Shown in pieces: positions 35,458 to 43,731 of a DNA stretch of 64,000 nucleotides. The notes beneath the pieces are model-generated. The model was not told where the DNA came from. It searched no databases and was given only the letters and a program-made list of their open reading frames with translations. A program made the position numbers and the translations under genes. How positions within the stretch are numbered: position 1 is the first letter of the stretch; each line of letters begins with the position of its first letter. Origin of the DNA: JBCCEJ01 sp039030335 (GTDB taxonomy: Bacteria; Pseudomonadota; Gammaproteobacteria; HK1). The stretch covers positions 1 to 64,000 of the forward strand of contig JBCCEJ010000001.1 of the NCBI GenBank assembly GCA_039030335.1, in the 5' to 3' direction.

Positions 35458-35955
35458 TCAGGATGGCTGGTCTGGGCCGGCCTGGTCCCGGGCGAAAAGG
35501 TTACTGCGCAGGCGGACAAATGCAGCACCCGTCAGCAACATCAGGGCGATGAGAAATGACAGTTCGAGCGCTACGATAACCGTTGTCACGTAGGTCAGAC
35601 CAAACTGGTTTTCGATCTTCCAGCCGGCACCGTCGAGCACGATCGTGGCGACCATCCCGGCATAGAGTTCGATCGCAGGGAAAATCTGCGTCGCCATCTT
35701 GATGTACACAGCGATGACGAGGCGGACGCGGTCAGTACTCCGTCCGGCGCGGGCGAGTCTGAAGTCCAGCACCGTGTACAGGGCGACAAAGGTCGCAATT
35801 CCCGCCGCCATGCCGGCCAGTTGTGCTGGTTCCCGTATAACCCCGCTAAACGCCCAGAACATCCCGCCGCAAGCACTCAGGGTCACCAGGATCGTCCATT
35901 TGTATGCGATCGACCGGAACGACGTATAGAGCAAATCAGATGGTTTGATCGACAT
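35458..35955 (-). CDS. Small four-segment membrane protein upstream of patatin
   Basis: 165-residue hydrophobic protein with about four membrane segments (WTILVTLSACGGMFWAFSGVI, LAGMAAGIATFVALYTVLDF, AIELYAGMVATIVLD, TVIVALELSFLIALMLLTGAAF). No family is recognised. The ATG at 35955 begins the plausible protein; upstream in-frame residues to 36093 are not protein-like. It lies 256 bases upstream of the patatin gene on the same strand and might be functionally linked with it. Confidence 0.65.
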   Translation of the reverse strand: MSIKPSDLLYTSFRSIAYKWTILVTLSACGGMFWAFSGVIREPAQLAGMAAGIATFVALYTVLDFRLARAGRSTDRVRLVIAVYIKMATQIFPAIELYAGMVATIVLDGAGWKIENQFGLTYVTTVIVALELSFLIALMLLTGAAFVRLRSNLFARDQAGPDQPS

Positions 35956-36124
35956 GGAAGCTCTCAATTCAGCGCGCGCATTTTCTGCGCGAACATCGTG
36001 GCCGGAGAAAATGCGTTTATGCGGTACGTGATCTGGCAATGCGCGGGCTGACGGATCACCGTGTACGGCGACCCCGGTATCGCCAGGCAACACGCCGCAC
36101 TGAGCCGCCCACGTGTTGGTCGAG

Positions 36125-37387
36125 TTATTCGACTCGGTCCAGAAATTCCTCGACCGCCTCCCCCCAAATCCGGGGGAAATAGATGATGTCGTGACCGTTC
36201 GCGCGCTCTGGCGGCCTGAACGTCACGAGCGTTCCCGTCCCGCCTGCGGTCTCGAAGGTTGCGAAGTTCTTCCGGCTGTGCGCGATCGAGTAGTACGGGT
36301 CGCGGTCGCCGTGGAGCCAGAGCGTCGGTGCCTTGGAGTCCGCGCCTCGGCGAGTCAGGACTGGATTGATGCGGGCGACTTCCTCGCACCCATCACCCAT
36401 CCATCCGCCCACGAAATTCACAACACCAAGTGGCCGAAAGTTACTCTCAGCCGCGTGCACCAGGGCGACGATACCGCCGCGCGAATAACCGCCGAACAGG
36501 ATTTTCTGCGGGTCGACGTCGGCACGCTCAAGCACGGCAGTCAGGATCGCGTCGGCATCTTCGAGCGCCCGCGTTGCGCCGCCCAGAGACAGCTCAGCTT
36601 CGCAGGCGTAGCTCGTGCGTGCGCGATTCAGCCCTTCTGAGTACACGCCTTCGGAGGCCCCGCGCCCGCGGCGCTGCGGCAGGATGACCTGCCAGCCGCG
36701 CTGTACGAACCAGCGGACCATGCGCGGATTTGTCCAGGTATAGGAAAAGCGGCTCGGATCGTTACCGCCACCTGTCGAGCCGTGGTGGAAGAGCAGGGTT
36801 TTCAATGGCCCGTCGGCGCGCGGCCGGTAGACGATAGCGGCGAGAGAAAGCGGCGCGCCATCGTCGCCGAGGTCGGTCGCGAGTCGAATCCGCTCGCGCG
36901 TATACTCGAGTTCTCGTTGAGTCAGGACGCCGGTTGCGCCCGGGCGGCCGTCAGCGAGCACCAGCATTTCCATATCGCCATCGTCTCGAAGCCTGAGTGC
37001 CAACGTGCGGCCATCGGGCAAGCTGCCGTGCAGCTCGCCGTCTTTGAAGCGGCCTCGCAGGCGGTCGTGGGGTGTCCCACTGCCCAGATAGGCGCGCGCG
37101 TAGACGACTGTGGCGCTCGCTTCGTCTACACGCTCGACCGCGATCTTGACGTCACAAAACTGACTGCGGCATGCCCACCCGCTCCAGAGGCCTGAGAATC
37201 GCGCGTGCTCGGCCGGAACATTCGCCTCGGGTGCAACCACCCGGACGTTCTCCGGCAGCTTTGCATCAACCGTGTTCTCAGAGATCGCCGCTTTCAGGCG
37301 CGGCATATAGTCGGGCCAGGGCGTTGCGGCCGCGGCGCTGGCGGAGCTTATGACCAACATAACGGCGGCTAGCGTGCGTAACGGCAT
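36125..37387 (-). CDS. Exported alpha/beta hydrolase
   Basis: 420-residue secreted hydrolase. A Sec signal peptide (MPLRTLAAVMLVISSASAAAA) opens the protein. An N-terminal extension of about 170 residues precedes the alpha/beta hydrolase domain. The nucleophile is in FGGYSRGGIVAL, the acid in LHGDRDPYY, and the histidine in NGHDIIYFP. ATG 37387 follows GGAGA. The family resembles dienelactone hydrolase/dipeptidyl-peptidase-type hydrolases, and the substrate is unknown. Neighbours are unrelated, with the LysE exporter just upstream on the same strand. Confidence 0.82.
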   Translation of the reverse strand: MPLRTLAAVMLVISSASAAAATPWPDYMPRLKAAISENTVDAKLPENVRVVAPEANVPAEHARFSGLWSGWACRSQFCDVKIAVERVDEASATVVYARAYLGSGTPHDRLRGRFKDGELHGSLPDGRTLALRLRDDGDMEMLVLADGRPGATGVLTQRELEYTRERIRLATDLGDDGAPLSLAAIVYRPRADGPLKTLLFHHGSTGGGNDPSRFSYTWTNPRMVRWFVQRGWQVILPQRRGRGASEGVYSEGLNRARTSYACEAELSLGGATRALEDADAILTAVLERADVDPQKILFGGYSRGGIVALVHAAESNFRPLGVVNFVGGWMGDGCEEVARINPVLTRRGADSKAPTLWLHGDRDPYYSIAHSRKNFATFETAGGTGTLVTFRPPERANGHDIIYFPRIWGEAVEEFLDRVE

Positions 37388-37469
37388 CGTTTCTCCAGGG
37401 GCTGCGCAAACGAACTGTGTCGATGCAGCCAACACGGATGGAAGTGCTCCGGCAAGACCCGGCGCCGCG

Positions 37470-38090
37470 TTACCGGCGTGCGAAGGCGGTCAGCAGACCC
37501 GCGCCGATCAGACAAGAAGCGCCAGCCCCGTTCACCCATCGCAGTACAGCCGGATCGCGAAAGTGCGACTGCAGGCTGCCGGCCATGACGACCCAGGCGA
37601 TCGTGTTGGCGGCCGCGAGTGCCAGGAATGTGCCTTCGAGAATCGCGAACTGAAGCAATACGGGTTGGCTGGGATCCACGAACTGCGGTACGAAAGCGAC
37701 AAAGAACACGATGCCTTTGGGATTCAGCGCCGTTACGACGTACGCGTGCCAGAACATCCGCCGTGCGGAATCGCTCGCCCTTCGTTCCGGCGCGTCGTCC
37801 AGCGTGGGCCTCGCTTTCCAGAGGCGGATACCGAGCCAGATGAGATAGGCCGCACCGCAAATTTTCAGGGCGGTAAAGAGGGTCGCCGAGGCGGCCAGCA
37901 CCGCGCCGGCACCCAGTAGCGAAGCGGTCATTGCCGTGAAGTCGCCGAGCGCCACGCCCGGCACGGTTGCCCATCCGGTTTGCCGGCCCCGGCCCAATGC
38001 ATAGCTGACGACCAGAAGCACCGTTGGGCCGGGCACGGCGAGCAGCGCGCTCGACGCGATGAGGAAGGTTATCCAGACTTCGAGTGACAC
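37470..38090 (-). CDS. LysE/RhtB-family amino-acid exporter
   Basis: 206-residue inner-membrane exporter with about six hydrophobic segments and the family motif near the start (ASSALLAVPGPTVLLVVSYALGRG), followed by GVALGDFTAM and the middle ALNPKGIVFFVAFVPQFV. LysE/RhtB proteins export amino acids or derivatives. The start is GTG at 38090. It sits between the histidine kinase and the exported hydrolase. The substrate cannot be read. Confidence 0.87.
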   Translation of the reverse strand: MSLEVWITFLIASSALLAVPGPTVLLVVSYALGRGRQTGWATVPGVALGDFTAMTASLLGAGAVLAASATLFTALKICGAAYLIWLGIRLWKARPTLDDAPERRASDSARRMFWHAYVVTALNPKGIVFFVAFVPQFVDPSQPVLLQFAILEGTFLALAAANTIAWVVMAGSLQSHFRDPAVLRWVNGAGASCLIGAGLLTAFARR

Positions 38091-38169
38091 GGGGTCGGCG
38101 CTCAGCTGCCGCTGACGGAGGTTTTCGAATTTACCATGCGCAGGCTTCCGGCCGTTTGCGCGCGCCGCG

Positions 38170-39612
38170 TCAAACCGGCAGGCGCAGCGACACTTTCAAC
38201 CCGGCGTCCAGGTTTTCGATCGCGAGTTCTCCGCCGTGCGATTTCATGATCGACTGGGCGATCGCGAGTCCCATGCCAATGCCGCCGGTTGCCCGGCTGC
38301 GGGACTCTTCGATGCGCACGAACGGCTGCAGCACGCGCTCCAATGCGTCATCGGGAATGCCCGGGCCGCCGTCGGTCACGCTGATCGCGGCCGAGCCGCT
38401 CACCGATGCCACGTCGACGCGCGCAAAGTGACCGTATTTGAGCGCGTTCTCGATGATGTTGCGCAGCGCACGCCGCATGGCCAATGGGCGGCAATGGGCG
38501 ATCAGCCCGGAGGACGCGTTGGTCGCAACATCGGCACCCATATCGCGGAAATCCGCGCAAACCGTTTCCACGAGCGTATCGAGCTGAACGTCTTGTGCGG
38601 CCTCGCTCGATGCGTCTTCGCGCACGAAGGACAACGTCGCTTCGACCATCTCCTGCATCTCCTCGAGCGAGGTACAGAGTTTTTCGCGGATACGCTCGTC
38701 GTCGACCATTTCGGCGCGTAGGCGCATCGATGTCAGCGGTGTACGTAGATCGTGCGAAACAGCCGCCAGCATCCGCGTGCGCGACTGGACGAATTCAACG
38801 AGCCGGGTGCGCATCGTATTGAACGCGCGGATCGTTGCGCGCACGTCTTCTGGTCCGCGCTCTGCCACCACGACGCTGTGATCGCCGGTACCAAAGCGTT
38901 CGGCCGCTTCGGACAGCTCTCCCAGTGGACGCATCGCCCGCCGGACGAGTAAGACGACCAGTAGGATCGTCAACACGCCGGTCGCGGTCAGTACCACCAG
39001 TAGCCGCCCCGTCCACGGTGGCGCCGGCGCCGGTACGACGGTCTCGACGTTCAGCCATCGCTCACCATTTGCCGGCAGCACGGAGGCTGCTATCTGCAGC
39101 GCGCGCCGCGGATCGTTCGTGCGGAGCTGTCCCCGGTTGGCCGGTTGTCGCGGGGGCCCCGATTCGCGCCGCACATTGCGGCCGCCGCGCCTGGTTTGCC
39201 GGATGTCCTGCCGCCAGGCTCGCCAGAGCCGGCGCACGTCATCCGCATCGGCGTCGGCTATTGCAACTCTGGAGGCGCGGGCGCTGTCGCCAAGCTGACG
39301 CCGTAATACACGATCCAGGCGTGGATTGGCGGGCTTGGGCATCGGTTTCAACGCCGCGTCGCGGCTCAACCAGAAGCGCAGCTGCGGGCTGGACGCGCTC
39401 CTGACGATGTCGGTGTGGTAAGCGGCGGGCGTTTCATTGATGAGCCGCACGATGGTCGTCGTGCGGGTCAACAAGGCCCGCTGGGATAAAGCCCGCAGCG
39501 CCACGCGGCGTTCGTCGACCAGCAGAAAAAGCGTGATGGCCTGTGCGGCCACCAGCACCGCGATGATGGCGAGGGTCAGTTGCCCGGCCAGACGCCTCGG
39601 CCACAGCCGCAT
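38170..39612 (-). CDS. Sensor histidine kinase (EnvZ-like)
   Basis: 480-residue membrane histidine kinase. Membrane segments are at about 10-32 and 203-224, enclosing a periplasmic region of about 170 residues that is Arg-rich. A HAMP domain follows (225-275), then the dimerisation domain with H287 in SHDLRTPL, and an ATPase domain with ENALKYG, DGGPGIP and GGIGMGLAIAQ. The ATG shares one base with the stop of the response-regulator gene (TGATG), so translation is coupled. It phosphorylates the partner regulator. The stimulus is unknown; divergence from an EF-hand protein suggests divalent cations or envelope state. Confidence 0.92.
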   Translation of the reverse strand: MRLWPRRLAGQLTLAIIAVLVAAQAITLFLLVDERRVALRALSQRALLTRTTTIVRLINETPAAYHTDIVRSASSPQLRFWLSRDAALKPMPKPANPRLDRVLRRQLGDSARASRVAIADADADDVRRLWRAWRQDIRQTRRGGRNVRRESGPPRQPANRGQLRTNDPRRALQIAASVLPANGERWLNVETVVPAPAPPWTGRLLVVLTATGVLTILLVVLLVRRAMRPLGELSEAAERFGTGDHSVVVAERGPEDVRATIRAFNTMRTRLVEFVQSRTRMLAAVSHDLRTPLTSMRLRAEMVDDERIREKLCTSLEEMQEMVEATLSFVREDASSEAAQDVQLDTLVETVCADFRDMGADVATNASSGLIAHCRPLAMRRALRNIIENALKYGHFARVDVASVSGSAAISVTDGGPGIPDDALERVLQPFVRIEESRSRATGGIGMGLAIAQSIMKSHGGELAIENLDAGLKVSLRLPV

Positions 39613-40349
39613 CAACCATGCTCCACGGTGGCCGTGAACATGTAACCGCCGCCCCGCACCGTCTTGATGAGCTTCGGCGGGCCCTCGCCCGGTTCCAGCT
39701 TTTTACGCAGGCGGCTGACCTGGTTATCAATGCTGCGATCGAAGAGCCGTGCGGCCCTGCCCTGGGTCAGATCCAGCAGCTGGTCGCGCGACAGTACCCG
39801 GTTTGCGTGGGTGACCAGTATCGCGAGCAGGCGGTATTCACCGGTGCTGAGCGCGACTTCCGCGCCGTCTTGACCGGTCAATGCCCGGCTCTTGAGGTCC
39901 AGGGTCCAGCCAGCGAAGTGCACGCGGTCTGCGTTGCCGCCGGGTTCGCGCGACCGCGGCGGCAACGTGTGCGTGCGCCGGAGCACAACCTTGATGCGGG
40001 CCAGCAGTTCACGCGGATTGAATGGCTTCGTGACGTAATCGTCCGCGCCCATTTCGAGGCCGACGATCCGGTCGGTGTCTTCGGCGACCGCGGTCAGCAA
40101 GATGATCGGGATGTCGCCCTTCGCGCGTAGCTCGCGGCACAGAGTCAGGCCGTCTTCACCGGGCATCATGATGTCGAGCACGATCAGATCGATGGCGCTG
40201 CCAGCCAGCGTTTTGCGCATGCTGGGGCCGCCGTCAGCGGTGCTGACCCGGTAACCGTGCGCACTCAGATAATCCTGCATGGCATCGCGGATCTCGCGAT
40301 GGTCATCGACGACCAGGATGTGCGCGGAACTGGGGTTCGAGTCACTCAT
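39612..40349 (-). CDS. OmpR-family response regulator
   Basis: 245-residue two-domain regulator. The receiver has D15-D16, phospho-acceptor D59 (VLDIMMPG) and K108 (TKPF). The C-terminal winged helix has LSTGEYRLLAILVTHANRVLSRDQLLDLTQG and the wing KLIKTVRGGGYMFTATV. ATG 40349 begins the receiver fold; the frame is open to 40460. It is co-transcribed with the kinase. Ten-base tandem repeats just upstream are its probable binding sites for autoregulation and for control of the divergent EF-hand gene. Confidence 0.93.
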   Translation of the reverse strand: MSDSNPSSAHILVVDDHREIRDAMQDYLSAHGYRVSTADGGPSMRKTLAGSAIDLIVLDIMMPGEDGLTLCRELRAKGDIPIILLTAVAEDTDRIVGLEMGADDYVTKPFNPRELLARIKVVLRRTHTLPPRSREPGGNADRVHFAGWTLDLKSRALTGQDGAEVALSTGEYRLLAILVTHANRVLSRDQLLDLTQGRAARLFDRSIDNQVSRLRKKLEPGEGPPKLIKTVRGGGYMFTATVEHG

Positions 40350-40392
40350 TGTGCCTAGATTGCCTGGATATCCGGACGTTCGCCGCGGCGAC

Positions 40393-40438
40393 TTTGTAGC
40401 AGTTTGTCGCAGGTCGTACCTCTGCGACATGGTGCGAC
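40393..40438. promoter_or_regulatory. Tandem 10-base repeats, probable OmpR-type operators
   Basis: TTTGTAGCAG at 40393-40402 is followed directly by TTTGTCGCAG at 40403-40412. Eleven bases later come TGCGAC at 40423 and again at 40433, the reverse complement of GTCGCA, also with a ten-base period. OmpR-type regulators bind head-to-tail half-sites spaced ten bases apart, so these are two facing pairs. They lie between the response-regulator start and the EF-hand gene. Confidence 0.65.
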
Positions 40439-40529
40439 CAACCGGACCACCTCCCGGCATCGTTCTGAGACATCGCGATGGTCAGATAGAACCACCTGGC
40501 GCATTGAGCGCAGAAACTGGAGTATCACA

Positions 40530-41003
40530 ATGAGACATCTTGCAGCCGGATCCCGTCCGATCGTGCTGGTTGCGGCGATCGTATTGACCATTCCCGCACT
40601 TTCGATCGCTGCCGGCAAGAAAGGTCAGCGCGCCGACGCGCTGTTCGAGCGGTACGACACCAATCAGGACCAGGTAGTCACGGCGAGCGAAGTGAATGCC
40701 GAACGATCCAAGACGCTCGCGACGCACGACGCCAACGGCGACGGCGCGCTCACGATGGCCGAGTTCGAACAGGTGTGGCTCGAGCGCATGCGCCCACGGC
40801 TGGAGCGTGCCTTCCAGCGCCTGGACACCGACGGTGACGCCCGCGTTTCCAGCGGTGAGTATCAGCAGACCACGGATCGCCTGATGAGTAGGCTGGATAC
40901 CAACGGTGACCAGCAGATCACCCGTGATGAGCTGCTGGCCGCACGGGAAGCCAGGAAAGGACGGCGCGGCAAGGCACGGCGTCAGGAGATTCAGTCCAAT
41001 TAG
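40530..41003 (+). CDS. Exported four-EF-hand calcium-binding protein
   Basis: 157-residue protein with a Sec signal peptide (residues 9-28, cleavage after AIAA-type sequence) and four 12-residue EF-hand loops with canonical spacing: D43-E54, D67-E78, D99-E110 and D123-E134. Positions 1, 3, 5 and 12 are acidic or Asn in each loop. The C-terminus is very basic (AREARKGRRGKARRQ). It is likely a periplasmic calcium-binding protein. TGGAG precedes the ATG by seven bases. Divergent from the two-component system across the tandem repeats, it is probably a target of that system. Confidence 0.88.
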   Translation: MRHLAAGSRPIVLVAAIVLTIPALSIAAGKKGQRADALFERYDTNQDQVVTASEVNAERSKTLATHDANGDGALTMAEFEQVWLERMRPRLERAFQRLDTDGDARVSSGEYQQTTDRLMSRLDTNGDQQITRDELLAAREARKGRRGKARRQEIQSN

Positions 41004-41010
41004 AGCGATA

Positions 41011-41051
41011 CCGTCTGCGCAGGTTCGGCCGGGCGAGCCTGCGTGACGGTG
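41011..41051. terminator. Hairpin between convergent EF-hand and GST genes
   Basis: CGCAGGTTCG (41019-41028) pairs with CGAGCCTGCG (41035-41044) around a six-base loop, with one G-U pair, and ACCGT/ACGGT can extend the stem outward. It lies just after the EF-hand stop and before the convergent GST stop. There is no T-tract, so it is a possible two-sided terminator. Confidence 0.45.
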
Positions 41052-41093
41052 GATAACTGCGTTGCCGTCGTTTCAAGCGGGTCTGCGGCCCGC

Positions 41094-41708
41094 TCAGGCC
41101 TGCATGTTGATCGCCTTATCGAACGCGGGCCGCGCCGCGATACGCTCGACGTAGGCGTGTAGCCCGGTCATGTCGTCGGTAAAGAGCTTCTGGCGGCGGC
41201 ACATGTACATCGCATGGCCGAGCATGATGTCGGCACCGGAGAACGTGTCGGCCAGATACTCACGTCCGTCGAGCCACCGGTTGATGGGCTCCAGCGCCTT
41301 CCCGCACAAGCGTCGCGCCTGACCCAGCACGGTTGCATCGCGCCGCTCTTCCGGCAGGATGATCGTGTGCACGACGATGGTATTGATCGGCGGCATGATC
41401 ATGCCTTCGCAGTAGTGGAACCACTGCAGGTAGGCCGGAAAAGTCGGATGGTCCGGTGCCGGGCGCATTGCGCCGTCGGTATGACGCGCAATGACGTATT
41501 CGACGATAGCGCCTGATTCGTAAAGCGTTACGTCACCATCTTCCAGTACCGGTACACGGCCGAGTGGATGCCGCGCCCGATGCTCAGGCGACTTCAGCGC
41601 ATCCATGCTGAACGGCATCTTATTCAGCTCGTATTCGAGCCCCAGCTCTTCCAGAAGCCAGACGATGCGTCCGGCGCGTGAGTTTGGCGCGAAGTGAAGT
41701 TTCAGCAT
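41094..41708 (-). CDS. Glutathione S-transferase-like protein
   Basis: 204-residue GST-fold protein. The N-terminal thioredoxin-like part is KLHFAPNSRAGRIVWLLEELGLEYEL, with the cis-Pro turn GRVPVLEDGDVTLYESGAIVEYVIAR, and the C-terminal helical domain includes FSGADIMLGHAMYM. It conjugates or isomerises electrophilic substrates with glutathione in the cytoplasm. ATG 41708 follows GGAGA; ATG 41729 is an alternative. It ends tail to tail with the EF-hand gene. Confidence 0.88.
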   Translation of the reverse strand: MLKLHFAPNSRAGRIVWLLEELGLEYELNKMPFSMDALKSPEHRARHPLGRVPVLEDGDVTLYESGAIVEYVIARHTDGAMRPAPDHPTFPAYLQWFHYCEGMIMPPINTIVVHTIILPEERRDATVLGQARRLCGKALEPINRWLDGREYLADTFSGADIMLGHAMYMCRRQKLFTDDMTGLHAYVERIAARPAFDKAINMQA

Positions 41709-41841
41709 GGGTATCTCCGTAACGCTCATGACCCTGACGACGGCATTGTAGTGCGGCAAGAAGACGCTGAGATGTTCGGCTCTGCTCGGGCAGCCAGCCC
41801 GAAAGCAACTGGTGGGCGGGGTGGCGCGGTGCCCGGCAAGC

Positions 41842-42828
41842 TCAAAGCGGCTTCGACAATACCGATTGGGCGAGTGCGAGCAGCGACAGCGGCGCCGAGC
41901 CTTCGGCCTTGTTGTTGGCGATGATGAAGACGTCCCGGCGTGACGCGAGTGACTCCCGGCAGAGTTTTGCCAGCGCGTTGCGTGTAGGCCGGTCTTCGTC
42001 GACCAGCCGGTCGAACGGTGCGTAGCGGGCGCGCGCCTGCTCGTACGCCTGCGTGGGGTGCAGGTTCCAGCGCACGATCAGCGGACCGTCCGACGCCGCT
42101 GCCATGAGGCTGCGTTGCTTCAGCAGCGGCGGCATGCGTGGATGCAAGCCGATACAGTAGTGGGCGCCGGATTGCCTGACCGCGCGCGCGAACCACGGGC
42201 CCATCAGCTCGGCGTCGCGAATCTCCACGGCATAGCGGGGGCCAGCGGGGAGGCTGCTCAGGAATGCCTGCAAACGTGCGGCGAACTGGGGCGGTTTCCG
42301 CCGAATCTCGTGACCGAGCGGCGGAAACTGAAACAGCAGCACACCGCCTTTGTCGCCGAGCCCCTCGACGAATGGCGCCACCACTTCGTGTGCGGCGTAC
42401 TCGGCGTCCAGGAAGCGGGGATTGGGCTGCCAGGACGTTGCGCCTCGCAGGTTGGCGCTCGTCACGGCAGCGCCAGCCTTGACGACGAACCGGAAGTCAT
42501 CCGGCACCGCGTCGGCATAGCTTGCGAACGCCGCGGCCGGAACAGGCCCGTAGAAGCCGCGGTCTACGCAGACCGTTCGGAAAGGCCCTAATGCCGCGTA
42601 GGCCCCGAGGCCATGCTGCGCGAGGGTAGCTTCGCTGGTGGCGCGGTGGTAGACGAGTCCGGCCCAGCCGGGGAAGCTCCATGACGACGTGCCCAGATGC
42701 AGCCGCGCAGGCAGTCGGGGAGTCAGATCGGACCACTCCGGTGCCAGGCGCGCTGGTTCGACCACTGGCGTGGCGAGGCTGCCGCTTTCGTGCGGCTGCC
42801 CGAACATATCGAACTGCGCTTGCTTCAT
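41842..42828 (-). CDS. DUF72-family protein
   Basis: 328-residue member of the DUF72 (TIM-barrel-like) family. LHLGTSSWSFPGWAGLVYH is the typical beginning of the domain near residue 43, followed by FRFVVKAGAAVTSA, a KGGVLLFQFPP block and the C-terminal YAPFDRLVDEDRPTRNALAKL and VFIIANNKAEGSAPLSLLALAQ. The function of the family is not established. It is preceded by GGAG at seven bases from ATG 42828. There is no operon partner; it is divergent from the FAH-family gene. Confidence 0.88.
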   Translation of the reverse strand: MKQAQFDMFGQPHESGSLATPVVEPARLAPEWSDLTPRLPARLHLGTSSWSFPGWAGLVYHRATSEATLAQHGLGAYAALGPFRTVCVDRGFYGPVPAAAFASYADAVPDDFRFVVKAGAAVTSANLRGATSWQPNPRFLDAEYAAHEVVAPFVEGLGDKGGVLLFQFPPLGHEIRRKPPQFAARLQAFLSSLPAGPRYAVEIRDAELMGPWFARAVRQSGAHYCIGLHPRMPPLLKQRSLMAAASDGPLIVRWNLHPTQAYEQARARYAPFDRLVDEDRPTRNALAKLCRESLASRRDVFIIANNKAEGSAPLSLLALAQSVLSKPL

Positions 42829-43033
42829 CCGGGACTCCGCTCCCCAGCGCCGCGGCTGCCTTATCCTAATGGAGTCAGGACCCGGGAAGGAATCAAACAG
42901 AACGCGATGTCCGAACATTTTTCTGCGGCGCACCACGGTGGAGCACGCGAGCGGTGTGCACCGGGTGTGCAATGACCTAACATCGGGTTCCTATGCCCCT
43001 TCCGGGCCTGACCGCACCAGAACAGGACAAGCT

Positions 43034-43720
43034 GTGAATCCAGTTATTTCCGCACCGGTGCCCGCGCAATTGCCGCTGGCCTCCGGTGACGCATTTTTTC
43101 CCGTGCACCGCATTTACTGCGTCGGTCGGAACTACGCCGCGCACGCCATCGAAATGGGCCACGATCCGAATCGTGAGCCGCCGTTTTTCTTCCAGAAGAA
43201 CCCTGACAATCTCGTGGTCGGCATGAAGGACTGGCCGTACCCGGTTGCCAGCAACGATGTGCATCACGAGATCGAACTGGTCGTCGGATTGAGCCAGGGC
43301 GGTACGGATATCGCGCTCGAAGATGCGATGGACTGCGTGTTCGGCTATGCCGTCGGCCTGGATATGACGCGCCGCGACCCACAAGGTGAAGCCAAGAAGA
43401 TGGGCCGGCCGTGGGAAGTTGGGAAAGCCTTCGAGCACTCCGCCCCGTGTACGCCGATGTTGCGAGCGAGCGATATCGGGCATCCAGACACCGGTCGCAT
43501 CAGCCTGAGTGTGAACGGCGAGGTACGCCAGGAAGGTGACCTTGCACAGATGATCTGGAAGGTGCCGGAGATGGTGAGTTACCTGTCCGGTCTGTTTACT
43601 CTCGCACCTGGTGACCTGATTTTTTCCGGCACTCCGGCCGGTGTCGGGCCGGTGTCGCGCGGCGATCGGCTGAGCGGCACGGTCGCGGGCGTCGCGACGC
43701 TGGAGCTGACGGTGGTGTAG
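43034..43720 (+). CDS. Fumarylacetoacetate hydrolase-family protein
   Basis: 228-residue FAH-fold hydrolase with VHRIYCVGRNYAAHAIEMG, FFFQKNPDNLV, the metal-binding HHEIELVV and the C-terminal GDLIFSGTPAGVGPV. The order is close to fumarylpyruvate hydrolase of the gentisate route, though no gentisate dioxygenase is nearby. GTG 43034 is used because AGGA stands six bases before it. It is the first gene of a five-gene plus-strand operon (43034-47904), with the next gene starting 11 bases after its stop. Confidence 0.87.
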   Translation: MNPVISAPVPAQLPLASGDAFFPVHRIYCVGRNYAAHAIEMGHDPNREPPFFFQKNPDNLVVGMKDWPYPVASNDVHHEIELVVGLSQGGTDIALEDAMDCVFGYAVGLDMTRRDPQGEAKKMGRPWEVGKAFEHSAPCTPMLRASDIGHPDTGRISLSVNGEVRQEGDLAQMIWKVPEMVSYLSGLFTLAPGDLIFSGTPAGVGPVSRGDRLSGTVAGVATLELTVV

Positions 43721-43731
43721 CGGTATGGCTC

